From the NCBI GenBank assembly GCA_041743085.1, contig JBGTNL010000004.1:1-64000 (forward strand): a DNA stretch of 64,000 nt, in the 5' to 3' direction. The first letter of the stretch is position 1, and the number at the start of each line of letters is the position of its first letter. The DNA comes from JAFMPW01 sp041743085 (GTDB lineage Bacteria; Bacteroidota; Bacteroidia; Flavobacteriales; Flavobacteriaceae). A model generated the notes under the pieces. The model was not told where the DNA came from. It made no database searches and was given only the letters and a program-made list of their open reading frames with translations. Position numbers and translations under genes: made by a program. Shown here piece after piece: positions 26,436-35,709 of the stretch.

Positions 26436-27785
26436 ATGGAACCAGTTAGTTATGATGTATTTGTTATCGGGAGTGGTGCGGCAGGGCGTACCGTAGCGGT
26501 TGCTTGCGCAAAAGAGGGGTTGCGGGTGGCAATGGCGGATAAGAGGGAATATGGCGGTACCTGCGCCAACAGAGGGTGCGACCCTAAGAAAGTATTACTC
26601 GGGGCCACCGAAGTTATGGAGATGGCGCTACAATTAAAAGGGAAGGGAATATCCAGGCAACCCAAGTTAAATTGGGAGAAATTGCAAAAGTTCAAAACGA
26701 AATTCGTAAAGAGCGTACCTGAGGACACAGAGACGTACCTGGAAAGTTTGGATATTGTTCTTTACCATCAATCGCCGAAGTTTTTGGATGAAAATACGCT
26801 TAGCGTTGAAGGCAAAACTATTAAGGCAAAAAAGTTTGTTATTGCCACCGGCTATGAGCCTGTAAAACTGGCGTTTACCGGGAACGATCTGCTTAAAATA
26901 AGTGATGATTTTCTCAAATTGCGGAAATTACCGAAAAGTATTGTTTTTGTGGGTGCCGGTTACGTCGGAATGGAATTTGCACACATGGCTTGCAGGGCCG
27001 GGGCAAAGGTTACCATGATAGATTCGGCAAAAAGACCACTAATGGATTTTGACGCCGATATGGTTGATGCCCTGGTCTCTTACTCCGAAAAGATGGGAAT
27101 CACCTTTATTAGCGAAGCTGAGATACAATGGGTTAAAAAGAAGAAAAAGAATTATCATCTCGCATGCAAAATTAAAGGTAACACCAAAAAATTGAAGTCC
27201 CGACTTATTTTTAATACCGCCGGACGGGTTCCCGCCGTCGCTAATTTAGATCTGGAAAAAGGACATGTGTCTTTCAATAAAAATGGTATTAAAGTGAATG
27301 GGTTTCTTCAGAATCCGGAGAACACAAAGGTATATTCCTGTGGGGATGTTTCAGGACACGGACTGCCTCTCACGCCACTGGCCGGCAGGGAAGGTTATGT
27401 AGTAAGCGAAAACATTTTGAAAGGGAATAAAAAAAAGATAGATATCCCTGACATTCCAACAGTTGTTTTTACGCTTCCCAATCTGGCTTCCGTAGGTTTA
27501 TCCGAGGAAGATGCGAAGAAAAGGTATAAAAATGTTTTAATAAATCATGAAGATGCTAAAGACTGGTTCAATGCCCGGCGGATAAATGCCCCAGTTTATG
27601 CCTATAAAATTTTAATAAATAAACGTACCGGCCGTCTTCTGGGGGCTCACTTGATAGGACCGCAAGCGGCAGAAACCATTAATCTCTTTGCGATGGCCAT
27701 TGAACAAAAGATGACAGAAGACCAATTAAAAGGGATGTTGTTTACCTATCCTTCATGGGGCAGTGATATCAAGAGTATGACCTGA
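26436..27785 (+). CDS. FAD-dependent disulfide oxidoreductase, variant C-terminus
   Basis: A 449-aa flavoprotein of the glutathione reductase / dihydrolipoyl dehydrogenase superfamily. The FAD-binding GSGAAGRTVA, the redox pair GGTCANRGCDPKK (Cys43, Cys48) and the NAD(P) loop VFVGAGYVGMEFAHM are intact. At the C-terminus the usual HP(T/S)xxE acid-base motif of the His-Glu dyad is replaced by YPSWGSDIKSMT. The enzyme therefore differs from true glutathione reductase and Lpd, and its physiological disulfide is unknown. It is transcribed alone, divergent from mfd. Confidence 0.85.
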   Translation: MEPVSYDVFVIGSGAAGRTVAVACAKEGLRVAMADKREYGGTCANRGCDPKKVLLGATEVMEMALQLKGKGISRQPKLNWEKLQKFKTKFVKSVPEDTETYLESLDIVLYHQSPKFLDENTLSVEGKTIKAKKFVIATGYEPVKLAFTGNDLLKISDDFLKLRKLPKSIVFVGAGYVGMEFAHMACRAGAKVTMIDSAKRPLMDFDADMVDALVSYSEKMGITFISEAEIQWVKKKKKNYHLACKIKGNTKKLKSRLIFNTAGRVPAVANLDLEKGHVSFNKNGIKVNGFLQNPENTKVYSCGDVSGHGLPLTPLAGREGYVVSENILKGNKKKIDIPDIPTVVFTLPNLASVGLSEEDAKKRYKNVLINHEDAKDWFNARRINAPVYAYKILINKRTGRLLGAHLIGPQAAETINLFAMAIEQKMTEDQLKGMLFTYPSWGSDIKSMT

Positions 27786-27803
27786 TGTGATAGTCTTGGA
27801 CGA

Positions 27804-28589
27804 CTATAGTTTTTTCTTTAATTTATACAACGGATTAGTTTCCCTGTTTTTATATCCGTGTATGCCCGCGGCAACGAGCAGTACCAATCCCCCTGCCAGG
27901 GCGAAATAAGCTAAGGTTTCAAAATTTTCCTTATGCCTGAAGTAGATTGCGACCAAAGCCCAGATCCCCACGGCAGCGAACTCGCGCATATTGCGCTTCC
28001 AGATCAGCAAGAGATTGATAACGACAGCCGCAGCTATCACCACCATGGTCCATTGTTGTGCATCCAGGAACGAACCTCCCCAGCCTAATTTGGAAAGGTA
28101 AGCGGAAATATTCGCAATGGTTGCTACGGCAATCCAGCCGCTGTAGAGACATATGGGCCACCAGACAAAGGCCAGAATCTCAATGGGGGCATCCCAACGC
28201 TCCATATCGGTATTCAATATAATTTTTATTAAGGAGAAGAGAATTCCGATCATTATTAAAACAGAAAGCCCTAACTGATCGTAAACAAATGCGAACACCC
28301 AACAACTATTGAGGACATTGGCAATAAAGAACCAATAGCCGGTTTGTTCAACAAAACAGCTATCCTTTTCGCTGAAGAAAACCCGCTTTATCTGAAATGC
28401 TGAATAGGCCAATAATCCAAGGAATATCAGTCCCCAAATGGCGGAGGCATAGTTTGCAGGGGTAAATAGGTTGTCATATCTGGAACTTACGTCCCCAATA
28501 GTGGTGTTGTTAAATCGCAATGCCTGGGAAGCATAATTTACGACGATGACCAAAAGCACCGAAAACAGGTTAACGATGGCGAGATTTTT
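27804..28589 (-). pseudogene. TspO-like membrane protein, start removed by IS
   Basis: The frame encodes a protein of about 260 aa with seven or so hydrophobic segments and the family patterns TPANYASAIWGLIFLGLLAY and VWWPICLYSGWIAVATIANI, fitting the tryptophan-rich sensory / TspO-MBR type. The IS1634 element is inserted at the start codon. The copy retained here runs LKKNLAIVN where the undisrupted sequence (30518 down) has MKKNLAIVN, so only the initiator Met is lost. Expression could still occur from a GTG 10 codons in, or by read-out from the IS, but the normal promoter and start are now 1.8 kb away. Confidence 0.85.
28481..28589. repeat. Left 109-bp target-site duplication
   Basis: Identical over 109 bp to 30404-30512, starting TGGAACTTACGTCCCC and ending CGAGATTTTT. 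The two copies directly border the IS1634-type element. Outside them the flanks differ. Confidence 0.95.
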
Positions 28590-28710
28590 CTTGAGTTTGA
28601 CACGGGTTGGTAATTTTGGCTAGCTGACCCTTTGATTTTACTGGGTTTGTTGTTTGATTTTGCCAAAAGCGTAGTGAGCCGATCTTCTTTTTTGTTTGGG
28701 TCTGGATCAG

Positions 28711-28718
28711 TAATTTTG
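28711..28718 (+). promoter_or_regulatory. Transposase -7 box, very close to ATG
   Basis: TAATTTTG is only 7 bp before the transposase ATG (28726), with a TTG at 28692-28694 (spacing 16). The transcript would start at or a base or two before the start codon, so it may be leaderless or nearly so. Confidence 0.5.
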
Positions 28719-28725
28719 CGGTACC

Positions 28726-30306
28726 ATGGCATTTTTACGAGTAGAGAAAAAGAAATCCGGGCGCTATTTGCGTATTTTGGAAGCCTATCGCCAGGATGGC
28801 AAGACCCGCCACAGGGTGGTGGCCTCCTTGGGCAAGGTGGAGGACTACAGCCCCGAGATGCTCAAGCGCATTGGGGAACGGCTCTATGAATTGGGCGGTG
28901 GTAACCTGAAAGACCTTTTGGGGGAAGAGGCCCGAGAACTGGCACGTTACAATTACGGTTTTGTGGAGGCCTCCATAAAAGGGCTGTCCCATTATGGATT
29001 GGACAGGGCATTGCAACGCATAGGCAAAAAGCACAAACTGAGTTATTGCTTGTTGGAAGTGGCAAAACTACTGATCGGTGAACGCCTTAATGATCCGGTC
29101 TCCAAACTCGGCAGTTTTGGCAACCAAAAGGAATACCTGGGCCTTGGCCATATAGCGCTCCAGCATATCTACCGCAGCCTGGATTATTTTAGCAAATACA
29201 ACAAGCTTATCCAAAGACAGATCTTCCAAACGGGTAGGGATCTGTTCAATATGCAGCTCGATATCGTCTTCTATGATGTGACCACCTTTTACTTCTCCAG
29301 TGAAAAGGAAGGCGGCCTGCGCCAAAAGGGGTTTGGCAAAGATGGGAAGATCGGCAAGACCCAAGTGGTTTTCGGCCTTCTGATCGACAGGGACAAGAAC
29401 CCGGTGGCCTATCGCCTTTACAAAGGGGACCAGTACGAGGGGCATACTTTTGAAGATGCGGTAAAGGCCTTAAAAGAAGAATACCAGATAAAAAATGTGA
29501 TTGTCGTGGCAGATGGCGGGATGCTGAGCAAGAACAACATCCAACTGGTGAGCGACAAATATGAATTCATCGTGGGGGAACGCCTGAAATCCCTGCCTAA
29601 AAACATCCAAGACCATTTACTGGAGCTCTCCAATTACCAAAAACAATGGATATACACCAAAGACGACCGGCAAATACCCCTTAAATATACCACGGTGGAA
29701 TATCAGGGCAGAAAGATCATCGCCACCTATAGCCAAAAACGTGCTAAAAAAGATGCTGCCGAGAGGGAGCAGCGTATCGAAAAAGCGAAACAGCTATTGA
29801 ATAACCCATCGCTGATCAACAAAAAGCCCTCACGGTATTACCTGAAAAATGAAAACACGGGAAAGTTTGTACTGGACACCCACAAAATAGAACAAAGCAA
29901 AAAATATGATGGCATTGCCGCCATTGGCACCAATAACAAAGAACTTCCCCAAGAACAGGTCCTTGACCATTACAGGCACTTGTTCCAAATAGAGCAAACC
30001 TTTAGGAGTTTCAAATCCCACCTGGAGGTACGCCCAATGTTCCATTGGAACGACACGAGGATAGAAGGGCACATCGCACTGTGCTATATAACCTATGCCA
30101 TAGAAAACCACCTGTTGCAAAAAATGAAAAAAGCAAACCTTCTCATCAGCGAAAACCAATTCAGGAAATCCCTTGCACAGATGCAGGTCAGCCTGCTCAA
30201 ACAGGGCGAAAAAGAATTCTTGCTCAGGTCCAACCACGACCAAACCACTGCAAACATCATCGCAAAGCTAAATTTAAGCAAACTCCCTAGCTTATCAGTT
30301 AAATAA
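28726..30306 (+). CDS. IS1634-family DDE transposase
   Basis: A 526-aa IS4-superfamily transposase. The first catalytic Asp is in QLDIVFYDVTTFYFSS, the second in VIVVADGGMLSKNNI, and the Glu in the YRHLFQIEQTFRSFKSHLEV segment, all in the right order. An insertion domain of beta strands separates the second Asp and the Glu, as usual in this group. The frame is uninterrupted, so the enzyme is probably active. Confidence 0.93.
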   Translation: MAFLRVEKKKSGRYLRILEAYRQDGKTRHRVVASLGKVEDYSPEMLKRIGERLYELGGGNLKDLLGEEARELARYNYGFVEASIKGLSHYGLDRALQRIGKKHKLSYCLLEVAKLLIGERLNDPVSKLGSFGNQKEYLGLGHIALQHIYRSLDYFSKYNKLIQRQIFQTGRDLFNMQLDIVFYDVTTFYFSSEKEGGLRQKGFGKDGKIGKTQVVFGLLIDRDKNPVAYRLYKGDQYEGHTFEDAVKALKEEYQIKNVIVVADGGMLSKNNIQLVSDKYEFIVGERLKSLPKNIQDHLLELSNYQKQWIYTKDDRQIPLKYTTVEYQGRKIIATYSQKRAKKDAAEREQRIEKAKQLLNNPSLINKKPSRYYLKNENTGKFVLDTHKIEQSKKYDGIAAIGTNNKELPQEQVLDHYRHLFQIEQTFRSFKSHLEVRPMFHWNDTRIEGHIALCYITYAIENHLLQKMKKANLLISENQFRKSLAQMQVSLLKQGEKEFLLRSNHDQTTANIIAKLNLSKLPSLSVK

Positions 30307-30403
30307 TTGATAATCAAACACTTCACTTTTTAGTGTAGTGAGCCTACGAAAAACTATATCCCTATAAATCAGATGATTATATCAAAATCGTGTCAAACCC
30401 AAG

Positions 30404-30518
30404 TGGAACTTACGTCCCCAATAGTGGTGTTGTTAAATCGCAATGCCTGGGAAGCATAATTTACGACGATGACCAAAAGCACCGAAAACAGGTTAACGAT
30501 GGCGAGATTTTTTTTCAT
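30404..30518 (-). pseudogene. N-terminal duplicate fragment of the TspO-like gene
   Basis: The right 109-bp target duplication plus the original start codon (CAT at 30516-30518) encode MKKNLAIVNLFSVLLVIVVN and the following 18 residues of the membrane protein, then run into the IS end and stop after GDVSSTWV. This is the only remaining copy of the native translation start. Confidence 0.9.
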
Positions 30519-30585
30519 ACTGTTAGCTTGATATTCTTTTCCAATTAGCCAGGGAACTCCGGTAATATATCCTGTCCCTATACAA

Positions 30586-31263
30586 CTACAAAATGGCGTT
30601 TTTAAAATCCCAGACATTTTGTTTTCCCATTGAAACACTGAACACCGCGTCTTTCGTAACTGCAAACACTTCATCCAAAATTCCCGGTTTGAGCACATGG
30701 GATCCGGTAAATTCGCCGAAAGCGGGAAGGATTAATTGATAAGGCTTTTTAAAAAAACAAGGCAGCCGAAGGGATTGCCGTCCTTTTCCCCTAAGCCGGA
30801 CGGCAGGATGCACATGCCCGGAAAAATTGAAAAATCCTTTTTTATGCTCCGGGTGATGGGTCAACAAGAAGTTGTTCAACTGTATTTCGGGGACAACCCT
30901 GATCCCTAAATTCTCATATTTCATGGGAGTTATTATATCGTGATTTCCGGCAACCAGAATGATCTCCTTTGAGGTGTTTTTCACCCAGGTCTCAAAAAGC
31001 AGCCATTCGCTATTGAGATAGGAGTGAAAGAGATCTCCCAGAAAGCAAATTGTCTCCGGGTTAAAATAGGCAAGCGCCGTATTGAGTAAATCAAAATTTT
31101 GAAGAATGGCTTTTCTTGGAACCGCGGCACCGTATTTCCGGAAATGGGAGATCTTTCCCAAATGGACGTCGCTTATCAGCAGTATCGATTGTTCCTGCCA
31201 AAAAATAGCCCCTGTTGGATGGAGAATAAAATGTTGATCCTGAATTTGGATGGGATGGGTCAT
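30586..31263 (-). CDS. pdeM: Ligase-associated metallophosphoesterase (MPE/PdeM)
   Basis: A 225-aa calcineurin-like phosphoesterase. The ATG at 31263 is preferred over a TTG six codons upstream. Metal-binding motifs are in order: LISDVHLGK, LGDLFHS, VAGNHD, LTHHPEH and SGHVHP. In the known four-gene bacterial repair cluster this member is a manganese-dependent DNA nuclease. It is the last gene of that cluster here, 162 bp after the helicase gene. The DNA substrate in vivo is not settled. Confidence 0.88.
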   Translation of the reverse strand: MTHPIQIQDQHFILHPTGAIFWQEQSILLISDVHLGKISHFRKYGAAVPRKAILQNFDLLNTALAYFNPETICFLGDLFHSYLNSEWLLFETWVKNTSKEIILVAGNHDIITPMKYENLGIRVVPEIQLNNFLLTHHPEHKKGFFNFSGHVHPAVRLRGKGRQSLRLPCFFKKPYQLILPAFGEFTGSHVLKPGILDEVFAVTKDAVFSVSMGKQNVWDFKNAIL

Positions 31264-31425
31264 TACCGTAAAATTAATCAAAGTTATGGATTTGCAGGGT
31301 CTTTCCTATCCTATAGGTTTTGTCCAGGTTATAGTTGTGATTTTCTTTTTTTGTTTGGATCCTGAGGCGGACTTACAAGGTTTTGAGAATCCGCAGATTT
31401 TTCCGCATACTAGAAGGTCTTACTA

Positions 31426-33891
31426 TTATTTTTTGGTCAAGATGGCGGTCATCCGTTTTATCCGGTCGGCCAGTTTTTCGCTTGAAAGTTTCTCGCGGAG
31501 ACGATCGGTAATAATGGGAAATGAGAAAGGGGTGGGTTTTTTGCAGGCTTGCCAAATGATATGTTGTCTTGCGATGCGTTCAAGGGCCAGGCGTAAACGA
31601 CCCTCTTCCAATTGGTGCTCAAAAGTTTCCCTGAAAGCCTGCTGGAACAATAGATTGTCCGGCTCGTAATCCCGGAATACATCGAACAGCAGCGAAGAAT
31701 TGCTTTGCAAATGTTTCATTTTAATTCCCCTCTTGGGATAACCCGTAAATACCATGCCGCTGATTACCGCAATATCCCTGAACTTTCTTCTGGCCATCTC
31801 CGTAGAATTCAGGCTTTTTTGAAGATCGTCAAGAAGATATTCTGTAGTGAAAAGGTTATTGTCCAATACCTGTTGCATATCTATCTCCTTATCGGATAGC
31901 AGTTCAAATCCGTAATCGTTAAAGGCCAGGGAGAAGGTGATAGGAAGCAGCAAACTGATACGGTAACTTAATAAGCTTCCCATCGCTTCATGTACAAACC
32001 GCCCTTCAAAGGGGTAAAAAATATAGTGAAACCCGTCGCGGGTCTTAAAAGTTTCTATAAGAAATTCGTCTGGTTTTGGGACGATACTTTCCAGGCGCTG
32101 TCTTTCAAAAAGATGCGATAGTGATCTAATCTCTGCTGATTGTTCCTTTTTGTTAAGGCTAACCGAATAAAGTTCCTGCCGCAATAATTCCGACATCTGT
32201 GCAGAAAGGGTTAGTCGGCCACCCATCCAACTGGGTACTTTGCTGGTTTTTTTTGAAGAATTCCTGACATGGGCCTGCATGCCTTTAAGCCGAATAAATT
32301 CCAGGTTTCGGCCGGCAAAGGTAAACACGTCCCCGGGGCTTAATTTGGAAATAAAAGACTCCTCTATAGTGCCGATATAACCACCTTTTTGGTAACGCAC
32401 GGTAATATTTGCATCACCGACGATAGTCCCGATCTGGAAACGATGCCGCATTGCAACACCCTTGTTGCTTACTTTGAATTTTCCATCTTCCCCTACGTCT
32501 ACCTTTTTATATTCGTCATAGGATTTCAGGCTCTGGCTACCCAATACAAGAAAGTTTAAAAGCCATTGCCACTGTTCCCCGGTCACAGCCTGAAAACAGA
32601 AAGTTTGTTTTATTTCAGCATAGATTTCATCTGGGTAAAAACCATCTGAAACCGCTAAGGTAGTTAAGTACTGTACCAACACATCAAAACTGCTGAGATA
32701 CGGAATTCTATCCTCAACAGCCTTCTTTTTCACAGCCTGCTGCAAGGCCGATGCCTCCACAAGCTCTATGGCATGAGTGGGAAGAAAATAAATGACACTT
32801 TCCTTTCCCGGTCTGTGGCCACTCCGCCCTGCGCGTTGCAGGAAGCGGGCCACCCCTTTTGGCCCCCCGATCTGTACAACGGTTTCCACCGGTGCAAAAT
32901 CGACCCCCAGATCCAGGCTTGAAGTACAGACAACAGCTTTAAGACTTTCATTCCGGATGGCCTGCTCTACCCAGATCCTTGTCTCTTTGTTGATACTGCC
33001 GTGGTGCATGGCTATTTCGCCGGCAAATTCCGGGTGTTTTTCAAGTATTTTCTGAAACCAGATCTCGCACTGACTTCTGGTATTGGTGAAAAGAAGTGTT
33101 GTTTTGCTGTTGTTGATGATAGGTACTACCTCCTCTAACAGGCGCAAACCCAGATGACCGCGCCAGGGAAAAGTTTCCATCTCCCTGGGAATGATACTTT
33201 TTACCGTAATTTTTTTATTGAGATTGGCCTTGATCAGGATAGAATTTTTATGTGCTTTGGATTCAGGTCCCAAAAGTACTTCTCTGGCTTGCTCCAGGTT
33301 CCCGATGGTAGCCGATATGCCCCAAATCCGCAGATCTTTGGCGAGCGTCTTTAACCGGGACAGGCCAAGTTCCATTTGAACTCCACGCTTTGTACCTAAT
33401 AACTCGTGCCATTCGTCTACCACCACGGCAGAGCACTCTTTAAAGATCTGGTCATACCCTTTGGTGGCCAAAAGGAGTTGCAGACTTTCCGGGGTGGTGA
33501 TCAGCAGATCTGGCATTGTCTTACGCTGTTGTGTTCTTTCCTTTTGGGAAGTGTCGCCTGTGCGGATCCCGACGGTAAGACCCGTATTCAAATCCTTTGT
33601 AACTCTTTCCGCAGATTCTCTGATCTCCTGGGAAAGGGCTCTGAGAGGCGTAATCCAAATAGCTTTTAATCCCTTTTTGTGCCGGGTTTGGTATTGTGGG
33701 TATTTTTGAATGTAGTTTAGCACTATGGGAAACCACAGCGCATACGTTTTGCCACTTCCCGTCGGGGCATTTAGAAGGCCGTGTTTTCCCTCCAAAAATG
33801 CCCTCCAGGTTTTTTTTTGGAAGGGGAAAGGCTGCCAATTTTGCTCCTGGAACCAGGTTTCCGCAATTTTAAAAAGTTCCTTTACCGTCAT
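31426..33891 (-). CDS. Lhr-core ATP-dependent DNA helicase, ligase-associated
   Basis: An 821-aa superfamily 2 helicase; the start is set at MTVKELFKIAETWFQEQNW, 30 codons inside the longest frame, because the upstream part reads like untranslated sequence. Walker A is LNAPTGSGKTYALWFP, the DExH box VVVDEWHELLG, followed by WGISATIGN, and motif VI is FLQRAGRSGHRPG. The winged-helix and Lhr-core C-terminal domains follow. In the known cluster it is a 3'-to-5' translocase that unwinds DNA or RNA:DNA hybrids. It probably supplies strands for the neighbouring exonuclease and ligase. Confidence 0.92.
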   Translation of the reverse strand: MTVKELFKIAETWFQEQNWQPFPFQKKTWRAFLEGKHGLLNAPTGSGKTYALWFPIVLNYIQKYPQYQTRHKKGLKAIWITPLRALSQEIRESAERVTKDLNTGLTVGIRTGDTSQKERTQQRKTMPDLLITTPESLQLLLATKGYDQIFKECSAVVVDEWHELLGTKRGVQMELGLSRLKTLAKDLRIWGISATIGNLEQAREVLLGPESKAHKNSILIKANLNKKITVKSIIPREMETFPWRGHLGLRLLEEVVPIINNSKTTLLFTNTRSQCEIWFQKILEKHPEFAGEIAMHHGSINKETRIWVEQAIRNESLKAVVCTSSLDLGVDFAPVETVVQIGGPKGVARFLQRAGRSGHRPGKESVIYFLPTHAIELVEASALQQAVKKKAVEDRIPYLSSFDVLVQYLTTLAVSDGFYPDEIYAEIKQTFCFQAVTGEQWQWLLNFLVLGSQSLKSYDEYKKVDVGEDGKFKVSNKGVAMRHRFQIGTIVGDANITVRYQKGGYIGTIEESFISKLSPGDVFTFAGRNLEFIRLKGMQAHVRNSSKKTSKVPSWMGGRLTLSAQMSELLRQELYSVSLNKKEQSAEIRSLSHLFERQRLESIVPKPDEFLIETFKTRDGFHYIFYPFEGRFVHEAMGSLLSYRISLLLPITFSLAFNDYGFELLSDKEIDMQQVLDNNLFTTEYLLDDLQKSLNSTEMARRKFRDIAVISGMVFTGYPKRGIKMKHLQSNSSLLFDVFRDYEPDNLLFQQAFRETFEHQLEEGRLRLALERIARQHIIWQACKKPTPFSFPIITDRLREKLSSEKLADRIKRMTAILTKK

Positions 33892-34056
33892 TCTAAAGTT
33901 CCCTCCTTGGGATAAGGGAAGGTACCCGCCAACTGGTGGGTGGGAAGGAATCGAAATCCCAAACCACCGCACAATTCCCAAATGTTATCTTTTTAAATCG
34001 GTTCATTTTATTGATATTCCGGATTATTACAGATGACTTGCGCGATCCTTTCCGTC

Positions 34057-35685
34057 TTAAGAAATCATACTTTTCAGATCCTCCAGGGTATCAGCCTCTT
34101 CAATTTTTTTGTCTTTTCGCCATCGAAGTATCCGTGGAAAGCGGGTGGCCACACCGCTTTTATGTCTTTGGGAAAGCGCAATGCCCTCAAAGGCGATCTC
34201 AAATACCTGATGAGGGGTAACACTGCGCACCGGGCCAAAGCGTTCCAATGTATTTTTCTTTATCCAATTGTCCACCTGACGGAATTCAGCATCGGTTAGA
34301 CCGGAATAAGCCTTGGCAAACGTCACCAATTCCTTTTCCCCATCTTCTTTATTCTGCCATAATGCAAAGGTATAATCGGTAAATAAATTGCTGCGGCGGC
34401 CATGACCCCTCATGGCATAAGTGAGGACGGCATCTATGGTTAGCGGGTCTACCTTCCATTTCCACCAATCTCCTTTTTTTCGACCTACCAGATAAGGCGA
34501 ATCTTTTCTTTTAAGCATCAGGCCTTCACTGCGTGCTTCCCTGGACCGTTCCCTTTCTTGAGCTAGCTCTTCCCAGGTGGTAAGGTGAATGGATTCGGAG
34601 AGATAAAGCGGAATACGGGAGTTCTGGCTGGGATCCGTACTAGATTCAAAACTACAACAGCTGTGCAAATATTCCAGTAATTTTCTTCGCTCCGATAAAG
34701 GTAAATGTCGAATATCCTTACCTTTCCATTCCAACAGGTCATACGCTTTTAGTATAACGGGGATCTTTTTAAGCAGTGCAGCGGAAATTGTTTTTCTTCC
34801 GATACGTTTTTGCAAATCGTTAAAGGTCCCGATCCGATCCCTGGGATAGGGCAGGATCTCACCGTCAATGACGGTTCCGTTGGGAATAACACCGACAAAA
34901 TCATTAAATTCCGGATATTTATCCGTTACCAATTCCTCGCCACGACTCCAGACAAACAGTTCATCATTGCGTAAAATGACCTGAGAACGAATACCGTCCC
35001 ACTTATGTTCGGCAGCCCAGTCATTTACATCGCCAAGATCCGACACCCCTCTTTCGAGGGCATAAGCCAGATAAAAGGGATAAGGTTTGGAAAGGTAATC
35101 GCTCTCGTTTTCCTCAAGTATCAATTCCCGGAACGTAATGCTGTTTGGATCCCAGTTGCCCATCAATTTGTAAGCGAGGATATCTTCATCAATACCCGTT
35201 GATTTTGAAAGGGCACGGGTCATTAACTTTTGACTGACACCTATACGAAATCCACCGGTAATTAATTTGGTAAAGACAAATCGCTCATAATAATCCAAAT
35301 CCCTCCAATTTTCAAAAAGGTATTCCTTCTTTTCTTCTTCTGACCTTTTTTTAAGGGCGATCATTTCTTGCAGGAATTGAGTAAGGGTTTTGACGGTGCC
35401 TTTTTCCGAAGAAGGAATAATAAGTGCTATCGTTTCCGCAAGATCACCGACAATATGGTAACTTTCTTCAAATAACCACAACGGAATATTCGCCACCTCT
35501 GAGGACCATACCCGGAGCAAAGTGGTGTTTACAGGCCTGGGCGGTCGGCGATGAGAAAGTATGGCTATGGTGCATACCTTGTCTTTAGGGTTGGCAACGT
35601 TAAAATAATTGGTCAGCGCCTGCACCTTCACATTGGTCTTATTGGTACTATCCAGTGTTTTTATGAGTTGGGCAAATTGTTTCAT
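34057..35685 (-). CDS. ATP-dependent DNA ligase, LigC/LigB-like
   Basis: A 542-aa ligase. It has an N-terminal DNA-binding helical domain (residues 1-200), the nucleotidyl-transfer motif I EHKWDGIRSQV (Lys forms the AMP adduct), motif III GTVIDGEILPY, motif IV EGLMLKRKDSPY and motif V WWKWKVDPLTIDAVL. Bacteria use the NAD ligase for replication, so this ATP ligase is an accessory repair enzyme. It is transcribed with the MBL exonuclease (24 bp upstream) and the helicase, as in other genomes with this cluster. Confidence 0.93.
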   Translation of the reverse strand: MKQFAQLIKTLDSTNKTNVKVQALTNYFNVANPKDKVCTIAILSHRRPPRPVNTTLLRVWSSEVANIPLWLFEESYHIVGDLAETIALIIPSSEKGTVKTLTQFLQEMIALKKRSEEEKKEYLFENWRDLDYYERFVFTKLITGGFRIGVSQKLMTRALSKSTGIDEDILAYKLMGNWDPNSITFRELILEENESDYLSKPYPFYLAYALERGVSDLGDVNDWAAEHKWDGIRSQVILRNDELFVWSRGEELVTDKYPEFNDFVGVIPNGTVIDGEILPYPRDRIGTFNDLQKRIGRKTISAALLKKIPVILKAYDLLEWKGKDIRHLPLSERRKLLEYLHSCCSFESSTDPSQNSRIPLYLSESIHLTTWEELAQERERSREARSEGLMLKRKDSPYLVGRKKGDWWKWKVDPLTIDAVLTYAMRGHGRRSNLFTDYTFALWQNKEDGEKELVTFAKAYSGLTDAEFRQVDNWIKKNTLERFGPVRSVTPHQVFEIAFEGIALSQRHKSGVATRFPRILRWRKDKKIEEADTLEDLKSMIS

Positions 35686-35709
35686 TCAGGTTTCATTCTC
35701 ATAGCCATA

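Larger units (their letters stand above)
28590..30403 (+). mobile_element. Intact IS1634-family element (1814 bp)
   Basis: The ends are inverted repeats CTTG[A/G]GTTTGACACG (28590-28604 and 30389-30403), enclosing a single full-length transposase gene. The 109-bp perfect direct repeats on either side match the known ability of the IS1634 group to make target duplications of tens to hundreds of bp. No decay is visible, so the insertion is recent. Confidence 0.93.

Noticed and set aside
30319..30340. Hairpin CACTTCACT-TTTT-AGTGTAGTG after the IS1634 transposase as terminator
   Set aside because: No T tract follows the stem and the loop is only four T residues; it may be a spontaneous palindrome of the IS end.
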